From NCBI RefSeq assembly GCF_024448135.1, contig NZ_JAMRYX010000091.1:1-64000 (forward strand): DNA of 64,000 nt, in the 5' to 3' direction. This DNA is from Methylocystis suflitae. Its GTDB lineage: Bacteria; Pseudomonadota; Alphaproteobacteria; Rhizobiales; Beijerinckiaceae. Each line of letters starts with the position of its first letter. Positions within the stretch are counted from its first letter, which is position 1. Position numbers and translations under genes: made by a program. Of the stretch, positions 42,838-54,421 are shown piece after piece. Below the pieces are notes generated by a model. That model was given only the letters and a program-made list of their open reading frames with translations, was not told the DNA's origin and ran no database searches.

Positions 42838-45513
42838 GTGCGCATACTGACGCTCCTGATCGCCATACTGATTGCGACGCTCGCCCCTACAGGACCGCGC
42901 GCCGACGAAGCCCCTGGCTCGATCGAACAGTTCAACGCGCGTCTCGATCGTGCGCGCGACACGCTGGACGAGGTGCAGAAGGCGCTCGAGCAGCCCGAGC
43001 TTTCCGACGCCATGCTGCGCAGTCTGCGCGCGCGTATCGAACCCTTGCCGCACGAACTGGAAGAAACAATCGAAAAGCTGACGCCGCGACTTGCCGCGAT
43101 CGATGCGCGGTTGAAGGAGCTTGCGCCCGCCGCCGCAAAACCCCAGGAGCCGCCAAAAGAGGCTCCGAAGGCGACCGAGAAGCCGGCGGAGCCCAAGCCG
43201 CCCGGCAAACCCGCTGTAAAGAACGGCGTCGCGAAGCCGCCGCCGGCGACAGGGCCGCCGGTCCCGGCGCCCGAAGCGACGCCGAACGGACCCGACTCCG
43301 CCGACGCGGCGGCGCGCGTCAGCGCCAACGCCGAACTCGAAGATCAGCGTCGTCTTTACGACGCGGTCGACGCGACTCTGAAACGGGCGCGCGCCATGTT
43401 GCTCGAGACGCGGCAAGTCGCCGTAACGATTGTCGCGCGCCAGCGCGGGCTTTTTGCGAAGAATCTATTTCTGCGCACGGACGGTCTATTCTCGCCTTCG
43501 CTGTGGCGCGCCGCGCTCGATGGCGCGCCCGCCGTGATCAGCGATTCTGCGAGCTTTCTTTCCGACCGGGCGGCGAATGTCATAGGTCGCCTCAACAACG
43601 GCCGACGCGCCCAGTTCTTCGCCGTCATTTTTCTCATCGCGGCGAGCGTCGCCTTGGCGCTCTTCATGGCGCGACGAGTCGCCCGTCGTTCGGAAAACGA
43701 GTCTGCTCCGACGCCGTTGCGCAAGGCCGCCGCCGCCGGATGGACGGCGCTCGTTATCGCGGCCGCGCCGGTCGCGGCGGTCGGCGCGTTAAGCCTCGCC
43801 TTCGACGCCTACGACCTTATCGACGCCACGCTCGAACCGATCTGGCGACGCTTTGTCGAGGGCGTGGCGCGCATCGCCTTCGCCTACGCCATCGCGCGCG
43901 CGGTGCTTGCTCCCGCGCATCCGAACTGGCGGCTGATCGATCCGGGCGATCGGCTTGCGAAACGTCTTACGCACCTCGTCACGCTGGCTGCGGCGACACT
44001 TTCCGCGACGCGTTTCCTGGAGCAGTTGGAAGAGTCCGTGCAAGGGGGGCTTCCTCTCGTGATCGTGACGCGCGGCATCGGCGTTATGGCCGTCGCGGCG
44101 CTCATCGCCATCGCCCTCTTCAGTCTGCCAAGCCGAGTCGAAATCGAGGAGGGCGCCGCTGTCGCCACCCCCGAGGGTCGCGACTGGATGAGCGCCGCGC
44201 GTTTCTTCGGCGCTCTTATCGTGCTCGTGCTCGTGGGGGCGTGCGCGGCCGGCTATGTCACTTTCGCCAATTTCGTCATCCTGCAGATCGGCTGGACGGC
44301 GGCGGTCCTGGCCATTCTGTATGTCGTCGTCATCCTTTCGCGCGGCGGCATTGAGGCGGCGCTTGCGCCGACGAGTTTCCTCGGTCGGAGAATGATCACT
44401 GGTGTTGGCGTGCGCCGCGAGCAGCTCGCGCCGCTCGCCGTGCTCCTGTCGGGCATTGTCACGCTGCTCTGTTTCCTCGCCGCGGCGTTGGTGGCGCTCG
44501 CGCCGCTCGGCTACGAGTCGGGCGATTTCCTGGGCAATATTCGCTCGGCGTTCGTTTCCTTCAAGATCGGCGACGTCACGATCTCTCCTTCGAGCGCGCT
44601 TGTGGCGATGCTGCTCTTCGCCGCGGCGCTTGCCGCGACGCAAGGTCTGCGGCGCTGGCTCGACACGCGTTTTCTGCCGCTCACCCGGCTTGATCTCGGT
44701 TTGCGCAACTCCATCAGCGCGACGCTCGGCTACGCCGGCTTCATTTTCGCCGCGGCGCTCGCGCTGTCCTATGTCGGGCTCGGGTTCGAAAAACTCGCGA
44801 TCGTCGCCGGCGCGCTCTCGGTCGGCATCGGTTTTGGCCTGCAATCGATCGTCAACAATTTCGTCTCCGGCCTCATCCTGCTCTGGGAGCGCGCCATTCG
44901 CGTCGGCGACTGGGTCGTGGTCGGCGACGAGCAGGGCTATGTCAAACGCATCAATGTCCGCTCCACCGAGATCGAGACCTTCGACCGCGCGACGATGATC
45001 GTGCCCAATTCGAATCTCGTCGCGGGCGTGGTGAAGAACTGGCTGCGCGGCGACAAGGTCGGCCGCATCAAGATCGCCATTTCGCCGCATGTCGGCGTCG
45101 ATCCGGAAAGAATGCGCGACATTCTTCTTGGGGCGGCGCGCGCGCAGGAAGGCGTTTTGCGGATACCCGCGCCGCAGGTGATGTTCCTCGGCATGGAGGC
45201 GAACATCTTTAAATTCGAGCTTTGGTGCTACGTTGAGGATGTCGAGCAGTCCGCGCGCGTGCGCAGCGACCTGCACTTCGATCTTTACCAGCGCCTCAAC
45301 GACGCTGGAATCTCGATCGGTCCAGCGGCTTCGCCGCCGCCGCCGACAATCGTCAACATCCCCGAACTCGACAAGCTGGCCGCAGCGGCCGTCGCGAGCG
45401 CGCTGGCGATCGAAGCCAATCTCGCGGGCGGCAAAAGCGAAAATGAGCAAACCGAACGGTCCGAGGCGTCTAACGAGGACGCCGCAACGTCGGACGAGGC
45501 GCAAGCGAAGTAA
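42838..45513 (+). CDS. Large mechanosensitive channel, DUF3772 plus MscS domains
   Basis: 891 residues from GTG 42838 with AAGG seven bases upstream. A signal peptide leads to a periplasmic domain (residues about 25-240) with a DUF3772-like coiled section and a Pro/Lys-rich insert (PKEAPKATEKPAEPKPPGKP). Around ten membrane helices follow, then the MscS pore helix (LAIVAGALSVGIGFGLQSIV) and beta domain (WVVVGDEQGYVKRINVRSTE) near residues 665-720. The acidic C-terminus is cytoplasmic. It releases osmolytes on hypo-osmotic shock. Confidence 0.92.
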   Translation: MRILTLLIAILIATLAPTGPRADEAPGSIEQFNARLDRARDTLDEVQKALEQPELSDAMLRSLRARIEPLPHELEETIEKLTPRLAAIDARLKELAPAAAKPQEPPKEAPKATEKPAEPKPPGKPAVKNGVAKPPPATGPPVPAPEATPNGPDSADAAARVSANAELEDQRRLYDAVDATLKRARAMLLETRQVAVTIVARQRGLFAKNLFLRTDGLFSPSLWRAALDGAPAVISDSASFLSDRAANVIGRLNNGRRAQFFAVIFLIAASVALALFMARRVARRSENESAPTPLRKAAAAGWTALVIAAAPVAAVGALSLAFDAYDLIDATLEPIWRRFVEGVARIAFAYAIARAVLAPAHPNWRLIDPGDRLAKRLTHLVTLAAATLSATRFLEQLEESVQGGLPLVIVTRGIGVMAVAALIAIALFSLPSRVEIEEGAAVATPEGRDWMSAARFFGALIVLVLVGACAAGYVTFANFVILQIGWTAAVLAILYVVVILSRGGIEAALAPTSFLGRRMITGVGVRREQLAPLAVLLSGIVTLLCFLAAALVALAPLGYESGDFLGNIRSAFVSFKIGDVTISPSSALVAMLLFAAALAATQGLRRWLDTRFLPLTRLDLGLRNSISATLGYAGFIFAAALALSYVGLGFEKLAIVAGALSVGIGFGLQSIVNNFVSGLILLWERAIRVGDWVVVGDEQGYVKRINVRSTEIETFDRATMIVPNSNLVAGVVKNWLRGDKVGRIKIAISPHVGVDPERMRDILLGAARAQEGVLRIPAPQVMFLGMEANIFKFELWCYVEDVEQSARVRSDLHFDLYQRLNDAGISIGPAASPPPPTIVNIPELDKLAAAAVASALAIEANLAGGKSENEQTERSEASNEDAATSDEAQAK

Positions 45514-45552
45514 CTCCCGCCATTCACTGTTTCTCAAACAATGAGGAGCGAG

Positions 45553-46077
45553 ATGCGCTTAATGTTTCCGTCGCCCCTTCCTCGCGTCGCCATTCTGCTG
45601 GCGTTCGGCGCGCTTGCCGGCTGCAATGCCACGCCCGAGCCGGCGAGCCCGGCGGCGGAGTCGGAGCCGCCGATGTATCGCTCTCTGGCGTCGGCCGGCG
45701 CGCGCGTCGATCCGGCGACGGCGCGCGACATGATCTCGCTTTATCGACGCAACAGCGGGCTCGGCGCGCTGACGCTGGATGACGGGCTGCAGCGCGTCGC
45801 GGAGACGCAGGCGCGGGACATGGCGCGAAGCGGTGATCTTGCGGCGCGCGGCGAACTCGGCGACCGCCTCGCGGGCGCGGGCGTTCAAACGCCGGCCGCC
45901 GTTGAGAATGTATCGGCGGGCTATCGCACGCTGGCGGAAGCTTTTTCCGGCTGGCGCGATTCCGCGCCGCATAATGCGCGCATGCTGGATAAGCGCGTGA
46001 AGCGGATGGGCATCGCGACGGCATACGCGGCCGGCGCGAAATATAAGGTCTATTGGGCGCTCGTTCTTGCCGACTGA
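45553..46077 (+). CDS. CAP-domain (SCP/PR1-like) lipoprotein
   Basis: 174 residues from ATG 45553, where AGGAG lies just upstream; ATG 45541 has no ribosome site. A lipobox (FGALAGC) marks it as a lipoprotein. The CAP domain runs from about residue 50 to the end, with MISLYRRNSGLGALTLDDGL, AGAGVQTPAAVENVSAGYRT and the closing MGIATAYAAGAKYKVYWALV. Bacterial CAP proteins act at the cell surface, with functions mostly unknown. It follows the channel gene by 39 bases. Confidence 0.88.
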   Translation: MRLMFPSPLPRVAILLAFGALAGCNATPEPASPAAESEPPMYRSLASAGARVDPATARDMISLYRRNSGLGALTLDDGLQRVAETQARDMARSGDLAARGELGDRLAGAGVQTPAAVENVSAGYRTLAEAFSGWRDSAPHNARMLDKRVKRMGIATAYAAGAKYKVYWALVLAD

Positions 46078-46079
46078 GG

Positions 46080-46289
46080 TCAGGCGCGGACCCGGCGCCT
46101 GCGCTTGCCGCCGCCCGGCGCCGCGCCGCATGATTCCGGAGCGGGCTTCGCTGCGTCATTGACGAGAGCGTCGTCCACCCGCACATAGCGCACGCCGAGA
46201 AAGAATAGGATCTGCGCGTCGTGTTGCTGCACGACGTTGCGTATCGCCGCCCCCTTCGTGCGCGGCTGGAAGGCGATGACCTTCCCCAT
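46080..46289 (-). CDS. Small conserved hypothetical protein
   Basis: 69 residues from ATG 46289 with GGAG nine bases upstream. The N-terminus MGKVIAFQPR and the core AQILFFLGVRYVRVDDA are of a kind seen in short orphan proteins across Hyphomicrobiales, where ILFF-GVRYER-like text recurs. The C-terminal tail is basic (KRRRRVRA). It converges on the CAP gene with two bases between stops. No function known. Confidence 0.65.
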   Translation of the reverse strand: MGKVIAFQPRTKGAAIRNVVQQHDAQILFFLGVRYVRVDDALVNDAAKPAPESCGAAPGGGKRRRRVRA

Positions 46290-46427
46290 GGCGATTTCTC
46301 CAAGCTCGTTCCGCCGACGATGAATCAGCCGTCCCTGACGATTAGGAATTGGCGAGGGTTAATGCTCCGTCAACGACCGGATGCTAAATTTTCTGGGAGA
46401 TTGCGTAAGAGTTTGAGTGGTGAAGCG

Positions 46428-47504
46428 ATGGGCGCCGATAGGGAACAGCGTCGGATGGTCGACGCGTCGCTGCTTCGAGCGGTCGTCGATCAGTTTGTCG
46501 AGCGATCGATGCATCCGACGGCCGACCTCCGGCAGTTCGAACAGCTCGCGCTTGGGCTCATCGACATTGTCGATGCAGAAACAGTGGCCCGCGTGGCGCT
46601 GCCGCTCTGCTTTCATCCCGAAACGCCTGCCTCGATTTTTGCGCGTCTTTTCGACAAGGGCGGCGCCGCGGCCGCGCTTGCCTTTCAGTTTGCGCCTAAG
46701 CTCGCGCAGCGGGACATGATCGCCACCGCCGAGCAGGGGCCGGCCCAATTCGCGGCGGCCGTCGCCCGCCGACGCGGCCTCGATCGGGAGACGATGCTGG
46801 CGCTTGCCTCGCGCCGCGAGGTCGAAGTGCTGCGGGCGCTCGCCGGCAACCTCGCCGCGCATTTCGATTCGGCGTCCAGGCGCGCACTGGTCCTAGCGGC
46901 GCGCGATGATCTGACGCTCGCGCGCATGTTGCTCGATCGCGATGACCTGGATCTCGATCCAGAACCGCTCTTCCTTGCGGCGAACCGGCTCGAGCGCACG
47001 GCCATCGTGCTCAACGCCTGTCGCCAAATCTTGGCGAGCGGCGCGACCGAAGCGCCGCTTCGCGCCGACGGCGCTTTCGTCGAGAAACTGGAAGCCGCGG
47101 CGCAACGCCATGATCGCAAGGAGATGGCCGCTCTCCTCTCCGAGGCGCTCGAGTGCCGAAAGGATCGGGCGCGCGCGCTCGTCGTCGATCATCTCGGGGA
47201 AGCGCTCGCTCTGGCCCTCAACGCGATCGGCGTCCCGCTCGAATCGGCGACGCGCATCCTTCTTTGCGCGGAGCCTGGCATTGCCCATGACGTCGAGGTC
47301 GTGCGGGCGTTGCTCGGCGTGATGCGTTCGACGCCGCAGCGGGCGGCGGCGCGCATCGTGGGCGCAATGACCGGCGCGGCGCGATCGGAGCGCGAGAATT
47401 CTCGCCGCGCGGCGCGAGAGGATCCGGGCGCGCTGACGCGCCGCCGCGCGTCGCCGCAGCAGTCATTGGCGCGGCCATCGCGCAAATTCGATCAATCAGC
47501 TTAG
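46428..47504 (+). CDS. DUF2336 domain protein
   Basis: 358 residues from ATG 46428; an in-frame ATG at 46362 with GAGGG upstream is a possible alternative. The protein is mostly short alpha-helical repeats (FARLFDKGGAAAALAFQFAP, LASRREVEVLRALAGNLAAH, ALVLAARDDLTLARMLLDRD), the HEAT-like pattern of DUF2336 proteins common in alphaproteobacteria. The C-terminus is Arg-rich and disordered. No catalytic motif is seen; such proteins may be scaffolds linked to signalling. Confidence 0.75.
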   Translation: MGADREQRRMVDASLLRAVVDQFVERSMHPTADLRQFEQLALGLIDIVDAETVARVALPLCFHPETPASIFARLFDKGGAAAALAFQFAPKLAQRDMIATAEQGPAQFAAAVARRRGLDRETMLALASRREVEVLRALAGNLAAHFDSASRRALVLAARDDLTLARMLLDRDDLDLDPEPLFLAANRLERTAIVLNACRQILASGATEAPLRADGAFVEKLEAAAQRHDRKEMAALLSEALECRKDRARALVVDHLGEALALALNAIGVPLESATRILLCAEPGIAHDVEVVRALLGVMRSTPQRAAARIVGAMTGAARSERENSRRAAREDPGALTRRRASPQQSLARPSRKFDQSA

Positions 47505-47566
47505 CGCTTCCCGATCGCACGGAATCATGTGATCGATAAGGAATCGCTCAAAATCAAAATGTTGGA

Positions 47567-47606
47567 GCAGGTTCCGAAAAAGTCCGTCAACTTTTTCGGA
47601 ACCTGC
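47567..47606. terminator. Perfect 17-bp hairpin between convergent genes
   Basis: GCAGGTTCCGAAAAAGT (47567-47583) and its exact complement (47590-47606) flank a six-base loop. It lies between the convergent DUF2336 and DUF1491 genes and so may end both transcripts. The preceding text (AAGGAATCGCTCAAAATCAA) resembles a repeat dispersed in Hyphomicrobiales genomes, so the hairpin may be part of a repeat element. Confidence 0.7.
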
Positions 47607-47607
47607 G

Positions 47608-47949
47608 CTAAGCGGCGAGGTCGACGAATACGCGGCCGTCGGGATCCTCGATCTCGACAATCCAAAGGTCCGGGTCGAACATGATCTCGCGCTTAAGCCT
47701 CTGCTCGGCCTCCGCCGGATCAAGCCAGTCGCCTGCGTGGACGCGCGCGAACAGCCGATCGACTCCCTCCGGCGGCTCTTCGCTCTGCGGGGCAGGGCCA
47801 TAGACCGCGGCGCGCCCGTCAAGCCGATCGAGCTTTACAAAGATAGCGCCGGCCTCGGCGGCGCCGCGCCGGCGCAGCATGGCGACCGCGCCTTGCACCT
47901 CGGCCCGGCGGATTAGCGCGGAGACGAATATGTCGGACCTCAGTCGCAT
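47608..47949 (-). CDS. DUF1491 family protein
   Basis: 113 residues. Family text includes LRSDIFVSALIRRAEVQGAV at the start, GAIFVKLDRLDGRAAVYGPA near residue 35 and DPDLWIVEIEDPDGRVFVD at the end. DUF1491 proteins are short, soluble and alphaproteobacterial, function unknown. It lies downstream of the kinase and peptidoglycan-binding genes on the same strand and could be cotranscribed. Confidence 0.85.
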   Translation of the reverse strand: MRLRSDIFVSALIRRAEVQGAVAMLRRRGAAEAGAIFVKLDRLDGRAAVYGPAPQSEEPPEGVDRLFARVHAGDWLDPAEAEQRLKREIMFDPDLWIVEIEDPDGRVFVDLAA

Positions 47950-47996
47950 GGGCGCAAACTAGCGCTTGAGCGGCATGATTGTCGAACGCGCGCGCC

Positions 47997-48744
47997 TTAA
48001 GGGAGCGGGAGGCGGGAGCGCGCCGCGAGCTGCTGCAGCAATTTCGGCGTGATCCGGCCTTTGACCGGAAGGCCGGCGTCGCCCTCGAACTTCTCCAAAG
48101 CCTGGCGCGTCGCGCCGCTGAGAACGCCGTCGGCGCGCACAACGTAGCCGAGCTTCAGGAGCGCGCGCTGCGCATAAAGAACGTTTTTGTCGACAGGCGC
48201 AGTCTTGTCGGCGCTGGCCGCCTTGTCGGCTTTGTTGGCCTTGTCGGCGCTTGGCTTAGCCGGCGGCGGATCGCCGACGATCAGCAGGCCGATCGCATCC
48301 CGCTTCTTGTCCGCGGCGTGCGGCGGATCCGCTTTCGCCGGCGCGTTCTTGCCCCAGTCGGGGCTTTTGGCGACGTCAAGCTTTTCGATTTTGCTGGCGA
48401 TGGGATCTTTCAAGGAGGGGCGCGCCGGAAGGTCTGCGTCTCGCTCGATCCGTGCGGATTCCATCACGGCTGGTCGTCGCGCCGGCGGCGTCGGCGCGCC
48501 AACGACCGCGTTCGAAGGCTGAGACGAGAAGAGCGGCGCCGGATGTCTTCCGTCCTGGAGGAACAGCGCGTTCATGGGCACGCCGATCGCCGCCACGGCG
48601 GCGATGCCGAGGATAAGCGTGACGCCGATTCGCTTCGCGCCAAACACGCGCGCAAGGACTGAGCGACGACCATTGCGCCGTCCGTCGCGCGGCGGGGCGC
48701 GATCCGCGGGAGAAGCCTGAAAGCGAGAGGCGTAGAGCGAGGCG

Positions 48745-48752
<8 letters not shown>
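47997..48752 (-). CDS. Membrane-anchored peptidoglycan-binding protein
   Basis: 251 residues from TTG 48752, overlapping the kinase stop by eight bases. One membrane helix lies near residues 41-62 (IGVTLILGIAAVAAIGVPMN). A Pro/Ala/Lys-rich periplasmic linker has tandem KADKANKADKAASADKT text. The C-terminal PG_binding_1 domain starts near residue 188 (LYAQRALLKLGYVVRADGVL, SGATRQALEKFEGDAGLPVK). No enzymatic domain is attached. Coupling to a histidine kinase suggests a cell-cycle or envelope role. Confidence 0.8.
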
Positions 48753-50589
<1,837 letters not shown>

Positions 50590-50802
50590 GGCGTACGCTC
50601 CTTATCGCCAACAGCGATAGCAGGGCGTCCTTAAGCAGCCGCTAAGCCGATGCGAAAGCTTCAACCGTTGCTCGGCGACGCATCGACATGGTTTGCATTT
50701 TATTGCCGTAACTTTCAGGGAAAGAATCGATGGAGCGTTTACGAAGGCTCAACCTAGCGGCCACATCACTTACACAGAAAACCGCTTCCCTGATGGAGAC
50801 GA

Positions 50803-51087
50803 ATGTTGGTTTTTCTCGCCAAATGCGCGATTTGCATTCTCCTCGTCTGCGTCGCCCTGCAATGGCGCGCCGATCACGCGCCAGTTGCGCCGAAAAGCGC
50901 AGCCGTCCGCGCTTCAGCGCCGCAGCACGCGGCTGGCCTCGTGCAGGACGCCATCGAGAAGGTGTCCGCGCTTATTCGCGCCGGCGGCGACGCGCTCGCC
51001 AGCGCAGCGCGGGATAAATGTCTGGCGGCGCCGCGCGACTGCCTCTCGGCGGCGCAGCGCGCACAGTCCGCCGGCCACGCGCAGTAA
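50803..51087 (+). CDS. Small membrane-anchored or secreted protein
   Basis: 94 residues from ATG 50803, with GGAG four bases upstream. The first 22 residues are hydrophobic (MLVFLAKCAICILLVCVALQ), acting as signal or anchor. The rest is Ala-rich helix (GLVQDAIEKVSALIRAGGDA) with a Cys pair (KCLAAPRDCLSAAQ). It is divergent from the kinase. No family is recognised. Confidence 0.55.
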   Translation: MLVFLAKCAICILLVCVALQWRADHAPVAPKSAAVRASAPQHAAGLVQDAIEKVSALIRAGGDALASAARDKCLAAPRDCLSAAQRAQSAGHAQ

Positions 51088-51278
51088 CAGCCAATCCACG
51101 AGGGCATAGCGTGCAATAGCCGCCGCTGCGCCGGTTTTGCAGAATCAGTTTTTTGACACTAAACATGGTCGCGCTTGGCGCGCGATTTTGAGGCCGAACC
51201 GCCACCGAGGCCATTCCGTTTTTGCTCGCGCGACCCGTTCGCACATCGCGAGCCATCCTCTCCCTAAAGGAGGCGGCC

Positions 51279-51872
51279 ATGTCCGAAGAAACTTCAACGC
51301 AACCCGAAGATACGGTTTCCCGCTCCGAACTGACCAATCTGCAGGAGCAGCTCAAAGCGACGCGCATGGAGCGCGACCGGCAGATTTTCGAGAAGTCCGA
51401 GATCGTCGCGAAGGCGAACGCCTACGCAAAGGAGCGCGACGACGTTCGCGACAGCCTGGCGGCGATGACCGCGGAGCGCGACCGCCTCGCCGCTGAGAAC
51501 GCCGGGGCGTCGACGAAACTGCTTGAGACCTCCCGGCAGCTCGAAGCCGCCAATCGCCGGGCCGACGAGGCTGCGGCGGAGGTCGTGCGGCTGCGTCACG
51601 CGATCGCCACCGCGCCCTCATCCGATCCCGCCGTCGTGCTGTGGAGCCTCATCTCGGAAAAGACCAGGGATGGCGTCGCCTGGGTAAGGGGCAAGATTCC
51701 CGCCGACAGCGCGGCTTTGCCCTGGTTCGACAAGACGGTCTCGCTCGTGACCCAGGTCGGCTGCATGGCCGTGAAGGCGGCGGACGCCTTCATTCGCTGG
51801 GCCGTGCCCAAAGCCATTGAGCTTTTTAACAAGGGCAAGGCGGAGCTCGAGGCGCGAATGGAGAAGAAATAG
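51279..51872 (+). CDS. Coiled-coil protein of unknown function
   Basis: 197 residues from ATG 51279, with a near-perfect AAAGGAGG upstream. Residues about 15-110 are strongly coiled coil (ELTNLQEQLKATRMERDRQI, AMTAERDRLAAENAGASTKL). The C-terminal third has Trp-containing helices (VLWSLISEKTRDGVAWVRGK, AADAFIRWAVPKAIELFNKG) that might lie along a membrane. No signal peptide. The strong ribosome site suggests good expression. Family not recognised. Confidence 0.72.
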   Translation: MSEETSTQPEDTVSRSELTNLQEQLKATRMERDRQIFEKSEIVAKANAYAKERDDVRDSLAAMTAERDRLAAENAGASTKLLETSRQLEAANRRADEAAAEVVRLRHAIATAPSSDPAVVLWSLISEKTRDGVAWVRGKIPADSAALPWFDKTVSLVTQVGCMAVKAADAFIRWAVPKAIELFNKGKAELEARMEKK

Positions 51873-51983
51873 CCTTCCCAAAGGCTCCGGCGCGCCCCCT
51901 GGGGCGCCCTGCGCTCGAAATGGCGCCGGGCGCGGGCGGACGCGCCCTTTCATTCCTTGGCGGGCGCTGCTATCCCCGCGCAC

Positions 51984-53789
51984 ATGACCGCCCACAAGAT
52001 CGAAAACATCCGCAATTTCTCGATTGTCGCGCATATCGACCACGGCAAATCGACCCTGGCCGACAGGCTCATTCAGGAGACCGGGACGGTCGCCGCGCGC
52101 GACATGGTCGAGCAGGTGCTCGATTCGATGGATATCGAGCGCGAGCGCGGCATCACGATCAAGGCGCAGACCGTGCGCCTCAACTACAAGGCCAAGGACG
52201 GCAAGGATTACGTCCTCAATCTGATGGACACGCCCGGCCACGTCGACTTCGCCTATGAGGTGTCCCGCTCGCTGAAGGCCTGCGAGGGCTCGCTGTTGGT
52301 CGTCGACGCCTCTCAGGGCGTCGAAGCGCAGACGCTGGCCAACGTCTATCAGGCGATCGACGCCGGCCATGAGATCGTTCCCGTCCTGAACAAGATCGAT
52401 CTGCCGGCGGCCGAGCCCGACCGCATCAAGGAGCAGATCGAGGAGGTCATTGGGCTCGACGCCTCGGGCGCGGTGCTCATTTCGGCCAAGACCGGCATCG
52501 GCATTCCCGACGTGCTCGAGGCGATTGTCACGCGCCTGCCGCCGCCAAATGGCGACGAGAAGGCGCCTTTGAAGGCGCTGCTCGTCGACAGCTGGTACGA
52601 CGCTTATCTCGGCGTCGTTGTGCTGGTGCGAATCTTCGACGGAACCCTGAAGAAGGGCCAGAAGATCAAGATGATGGCGACCGACGCCCATTACGAAGTG
52701 GATAAGATTGGCGTCTTTCGTCCCAAAATGCAGGATGTCGCGTCGCTTGGTCCCGGCGAAGTCGGCTTCATCACGGCGCAGATCAAGCAGGTGGCGGATA
52801 CGCGCGTCGGCGATACGATCACCGACGACAAAAAGCCCACGGCCGAGGCGCTGCCGGGCTTCAAGCCGGCGCAGCCCGTGGTGTTCTGCGGACTTTTCCC
52901 CGTGGACGCCGCCGACTTCGAGGATTTGCGCGCGGCGATCGGCAAGCTGCGCCTCAATGACGCCAGCTTCTCCTACGAAATGGAGACCTCCGCCGCGCTC
53001 GGCTTCGGATTCCGCTGCGGTTTCCTGGGCTTGCTCCATCTCGAAATCATTCAGGAGCGGCTGCAGCGGGAATTCAATCTCGACCTCATCGCGACGGCGC
53101 CGTCGGTCATCTACAAGATCACCTTGACGAACGGCGACGAGATCGAGCTGCACAACCCCGCCGACATGCCCGACGTCGTGAAGATCGAGGAGATCAAGGA
53201 GCCTTGGATCCGGGCTACGATCCTAACGCCCGACGACTATCTCGGCTCGGTGCTGAAACTCTGTCAGGACCGGCGCGGCGTGCAGGTCGATCTCAACTAT
53301 GTCGGCAAGCGCGCCATGGCTGTGTACGATCTGCCGCTCAACGAGGTGGTGTTTGATTTCTATGACCGGCTGAAGTCGATCTCGAAGGGCTATGCGTCCT
53401 TTGATTATCAGATCACCGACTATCGCGCCGGCGATCTCGTCAAGATGAGCATTCTCGTCAACGCCGAGCCGGTCGACGCGCTCTCCATGCTCGTGCATCG
53501 CACGCGCGCCGACGGACGTGGCCGGCAGATGTGCGAGAAATTAAAAGAGCTCATCCCGCCGCATATGTTCCAGGTGCCGATTCAGGCGGCGATCGGCGGC
53601 AAGATCATTGCGCGCGAGACGGTGCGCGCCTTCCGCAAGGATGTCACCGCAAAATGCTATGGCGGCGACGTGACCCGCAAGCGCAAGCTCCTGGAGAAGC
53701 AGAAGGAAGGCAAGAAGAAGATGCGCCAGTTCGGCCGCGTCGAGATTCCGCAGGAAGCGTTCATCGCCGCGCTGAAAATGGAGGAGTAA
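51984..53789 (+). CDS. lepA: Elongation factor 4 (LepA)
   Basis: 601 residues from ATG 51984. GTPase motifs are G1 [15 protein letters not shown] near residue 18, G2 [16 protein letters not shown]3 [14 protein letters not shown] near 80 and G4 [11 protein letters not shown] near 135. The LepA-specific C-terminal domain is complete, ending with [20 protein letters not shown] and [20 protein letters not shown]. The factor acts on ribosomes in assembly or back-translocation. The stop overlaps the next gene start by one base (TAATG). Confidence 0.97.
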   Translation: MTAHKIENIRNFSIVAHIDHGKSTLADRLIQETGTVAARDMVEQVLDSMDIERERGITIKAQTVRLNYKAKDGKDYVLNLMDTPGHVDFAYEVSRSLKACEGSLLVVDASQGVEAQTLANVYQAIDAGHEIVPVLNKIDLPAAEPDRIKEQIEEVIGLDASGAVLISAKTGIGIPDVLEAIVTRLPPPNGDEKAPLKALLVDSWYDAYLGVVVLVRIFDGTLKKGQKIKMMATDAHYEVDKIGVFRPKMQDVASLGPGEVGFITAQIKQVADTRVGDTITDDKKPTAEALPGFKPAQPVVFCGLFPVDAADFEDLRAAIGKLRLNDASFSYEMETSAALGFGFRCGFLGLLHLEIIQERLQREFNLDLIATAPSVIYKITLTNGDEIELHNPADMPDVVKIEEIKEPWIRATILTPDDYLGSVLKLCQDRRGVQVDLNYVGKRAMAVYDLPLNEVVFDFYDRLKSISKGYASFDYQITDYRAGDLVKMSILVNAEPVDALSMLVHRTRADGRGRQMCEKLKELIPPHMFQVPIQAAIGGKIIARETVRAFRKDVTAKCYGGDVTRKRKLLEKQKEGKKKMRQFGRVEIPQEAFIAALKMEE

Positions 53790-54421
53790 TGACGGCCGCC
53801 GATCCGACGGCTCTGGATCTATTGCAAGCGGATTTCTCAGAGCTTTTCATCCAGCTTTCGGAGATCGAGCGGCGCATTCGCGAACGCATCACGGAGCATG
53901 CCGTCGGCAATAGATTAAAGGGCAATGAGCGCGTCGGTTGGCTCGGCGAAGTATATGGAAAGACGCTCTTCGGCGGTTCATTGGTCGGCGATGAGCACGA
54001 GCACGATTTCGAGACCCCTGCCGGCTGGCGCGTTTCGGTCAAGACAAGAAAAGGTTGGGGTAAAGGCTGGAAGCAAACAAGCCCTATTCCGACCTACGAC
54101 GGCGATCAGTGCCCCACTCATCTGCTGTTCGTCCATCTCGACGACCATTATGCGATCGATCGCATTTGGCTTTTTTGTTGGAAAGAGTTAGTTGCCGCGA
54201 AACGATTCAAGGTGCACAAAGTTCGTGGGATGCATCGTTCTTACGTGTTTAGACTGGCCGAAAGGCGAGATGCTCCGAACATCGTATATCCGCGATCTTC
54301 GATCAGCGGCTTTTCGGAGACGAATCATCTTCTGAACAGCCCGTGCAACGCCGAGCGCCTGCGCGCTGCCATCCAGGAACTCGACGCGGGGCGTGGAAAA
54401 GAGCGCAAGCTCGTTGAATGA
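53789..54421 (+). CDS. PD-(D/E)XK-like nuclease-fold protein, unknown role
   Basis: 210 residues from ATG 53789, overlapping the lepA stop by one base with GGAGGAG upstream. A helical N-terminus (LFIQLSEIERRIRERITEHA) precedes a possible nuclease core: Glu54 in RVGWLGEVYGKTLFGG, Asp73 in EHDFETPAGW and the SVK of RVSVKTRKGWG at residues 83-85, then two beta strands (THLLFVHLDDHYAIDRIWLF). This E-D-xVK spacing recalls restriction-like folds, but is inferred by eye. The middle of the gene is lower in GC than lepA. A yoeB remnant follows in ATGA overlap. Confidence 0.6.
   Translation: MTAADPTALDLLQADFSELFIQLSEIERRIRERITEHAVGNRLKGNERVGWLGEVYGKTLFGGSLVGDEHEHDFETPAGWRVSVKTRKGWGKGWKQTSPIPTYDGDQCPTHLLFVHLDDHYAIDRIWLFCWKELVAAKRFKVHKVRGMHRSYVFRLAERRDAPNIVYPRSSISGFSETNHLLNSPCNAERLRAAIQELDAGRGKERKLVE

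Noticed and set aside
42792-44354. 520-codon frame overlapping the MscS channel gene
   Set aside because: Arg/Ala/Cys-rich shadow frame; the DUF3772-MscS frame is clearly coding.
43789-45537. 582-codon frame antisense to the MscS channel gene
   Set aside because: Arg/Asp/Glu/His-rich shadow with no ribosome site or domain.
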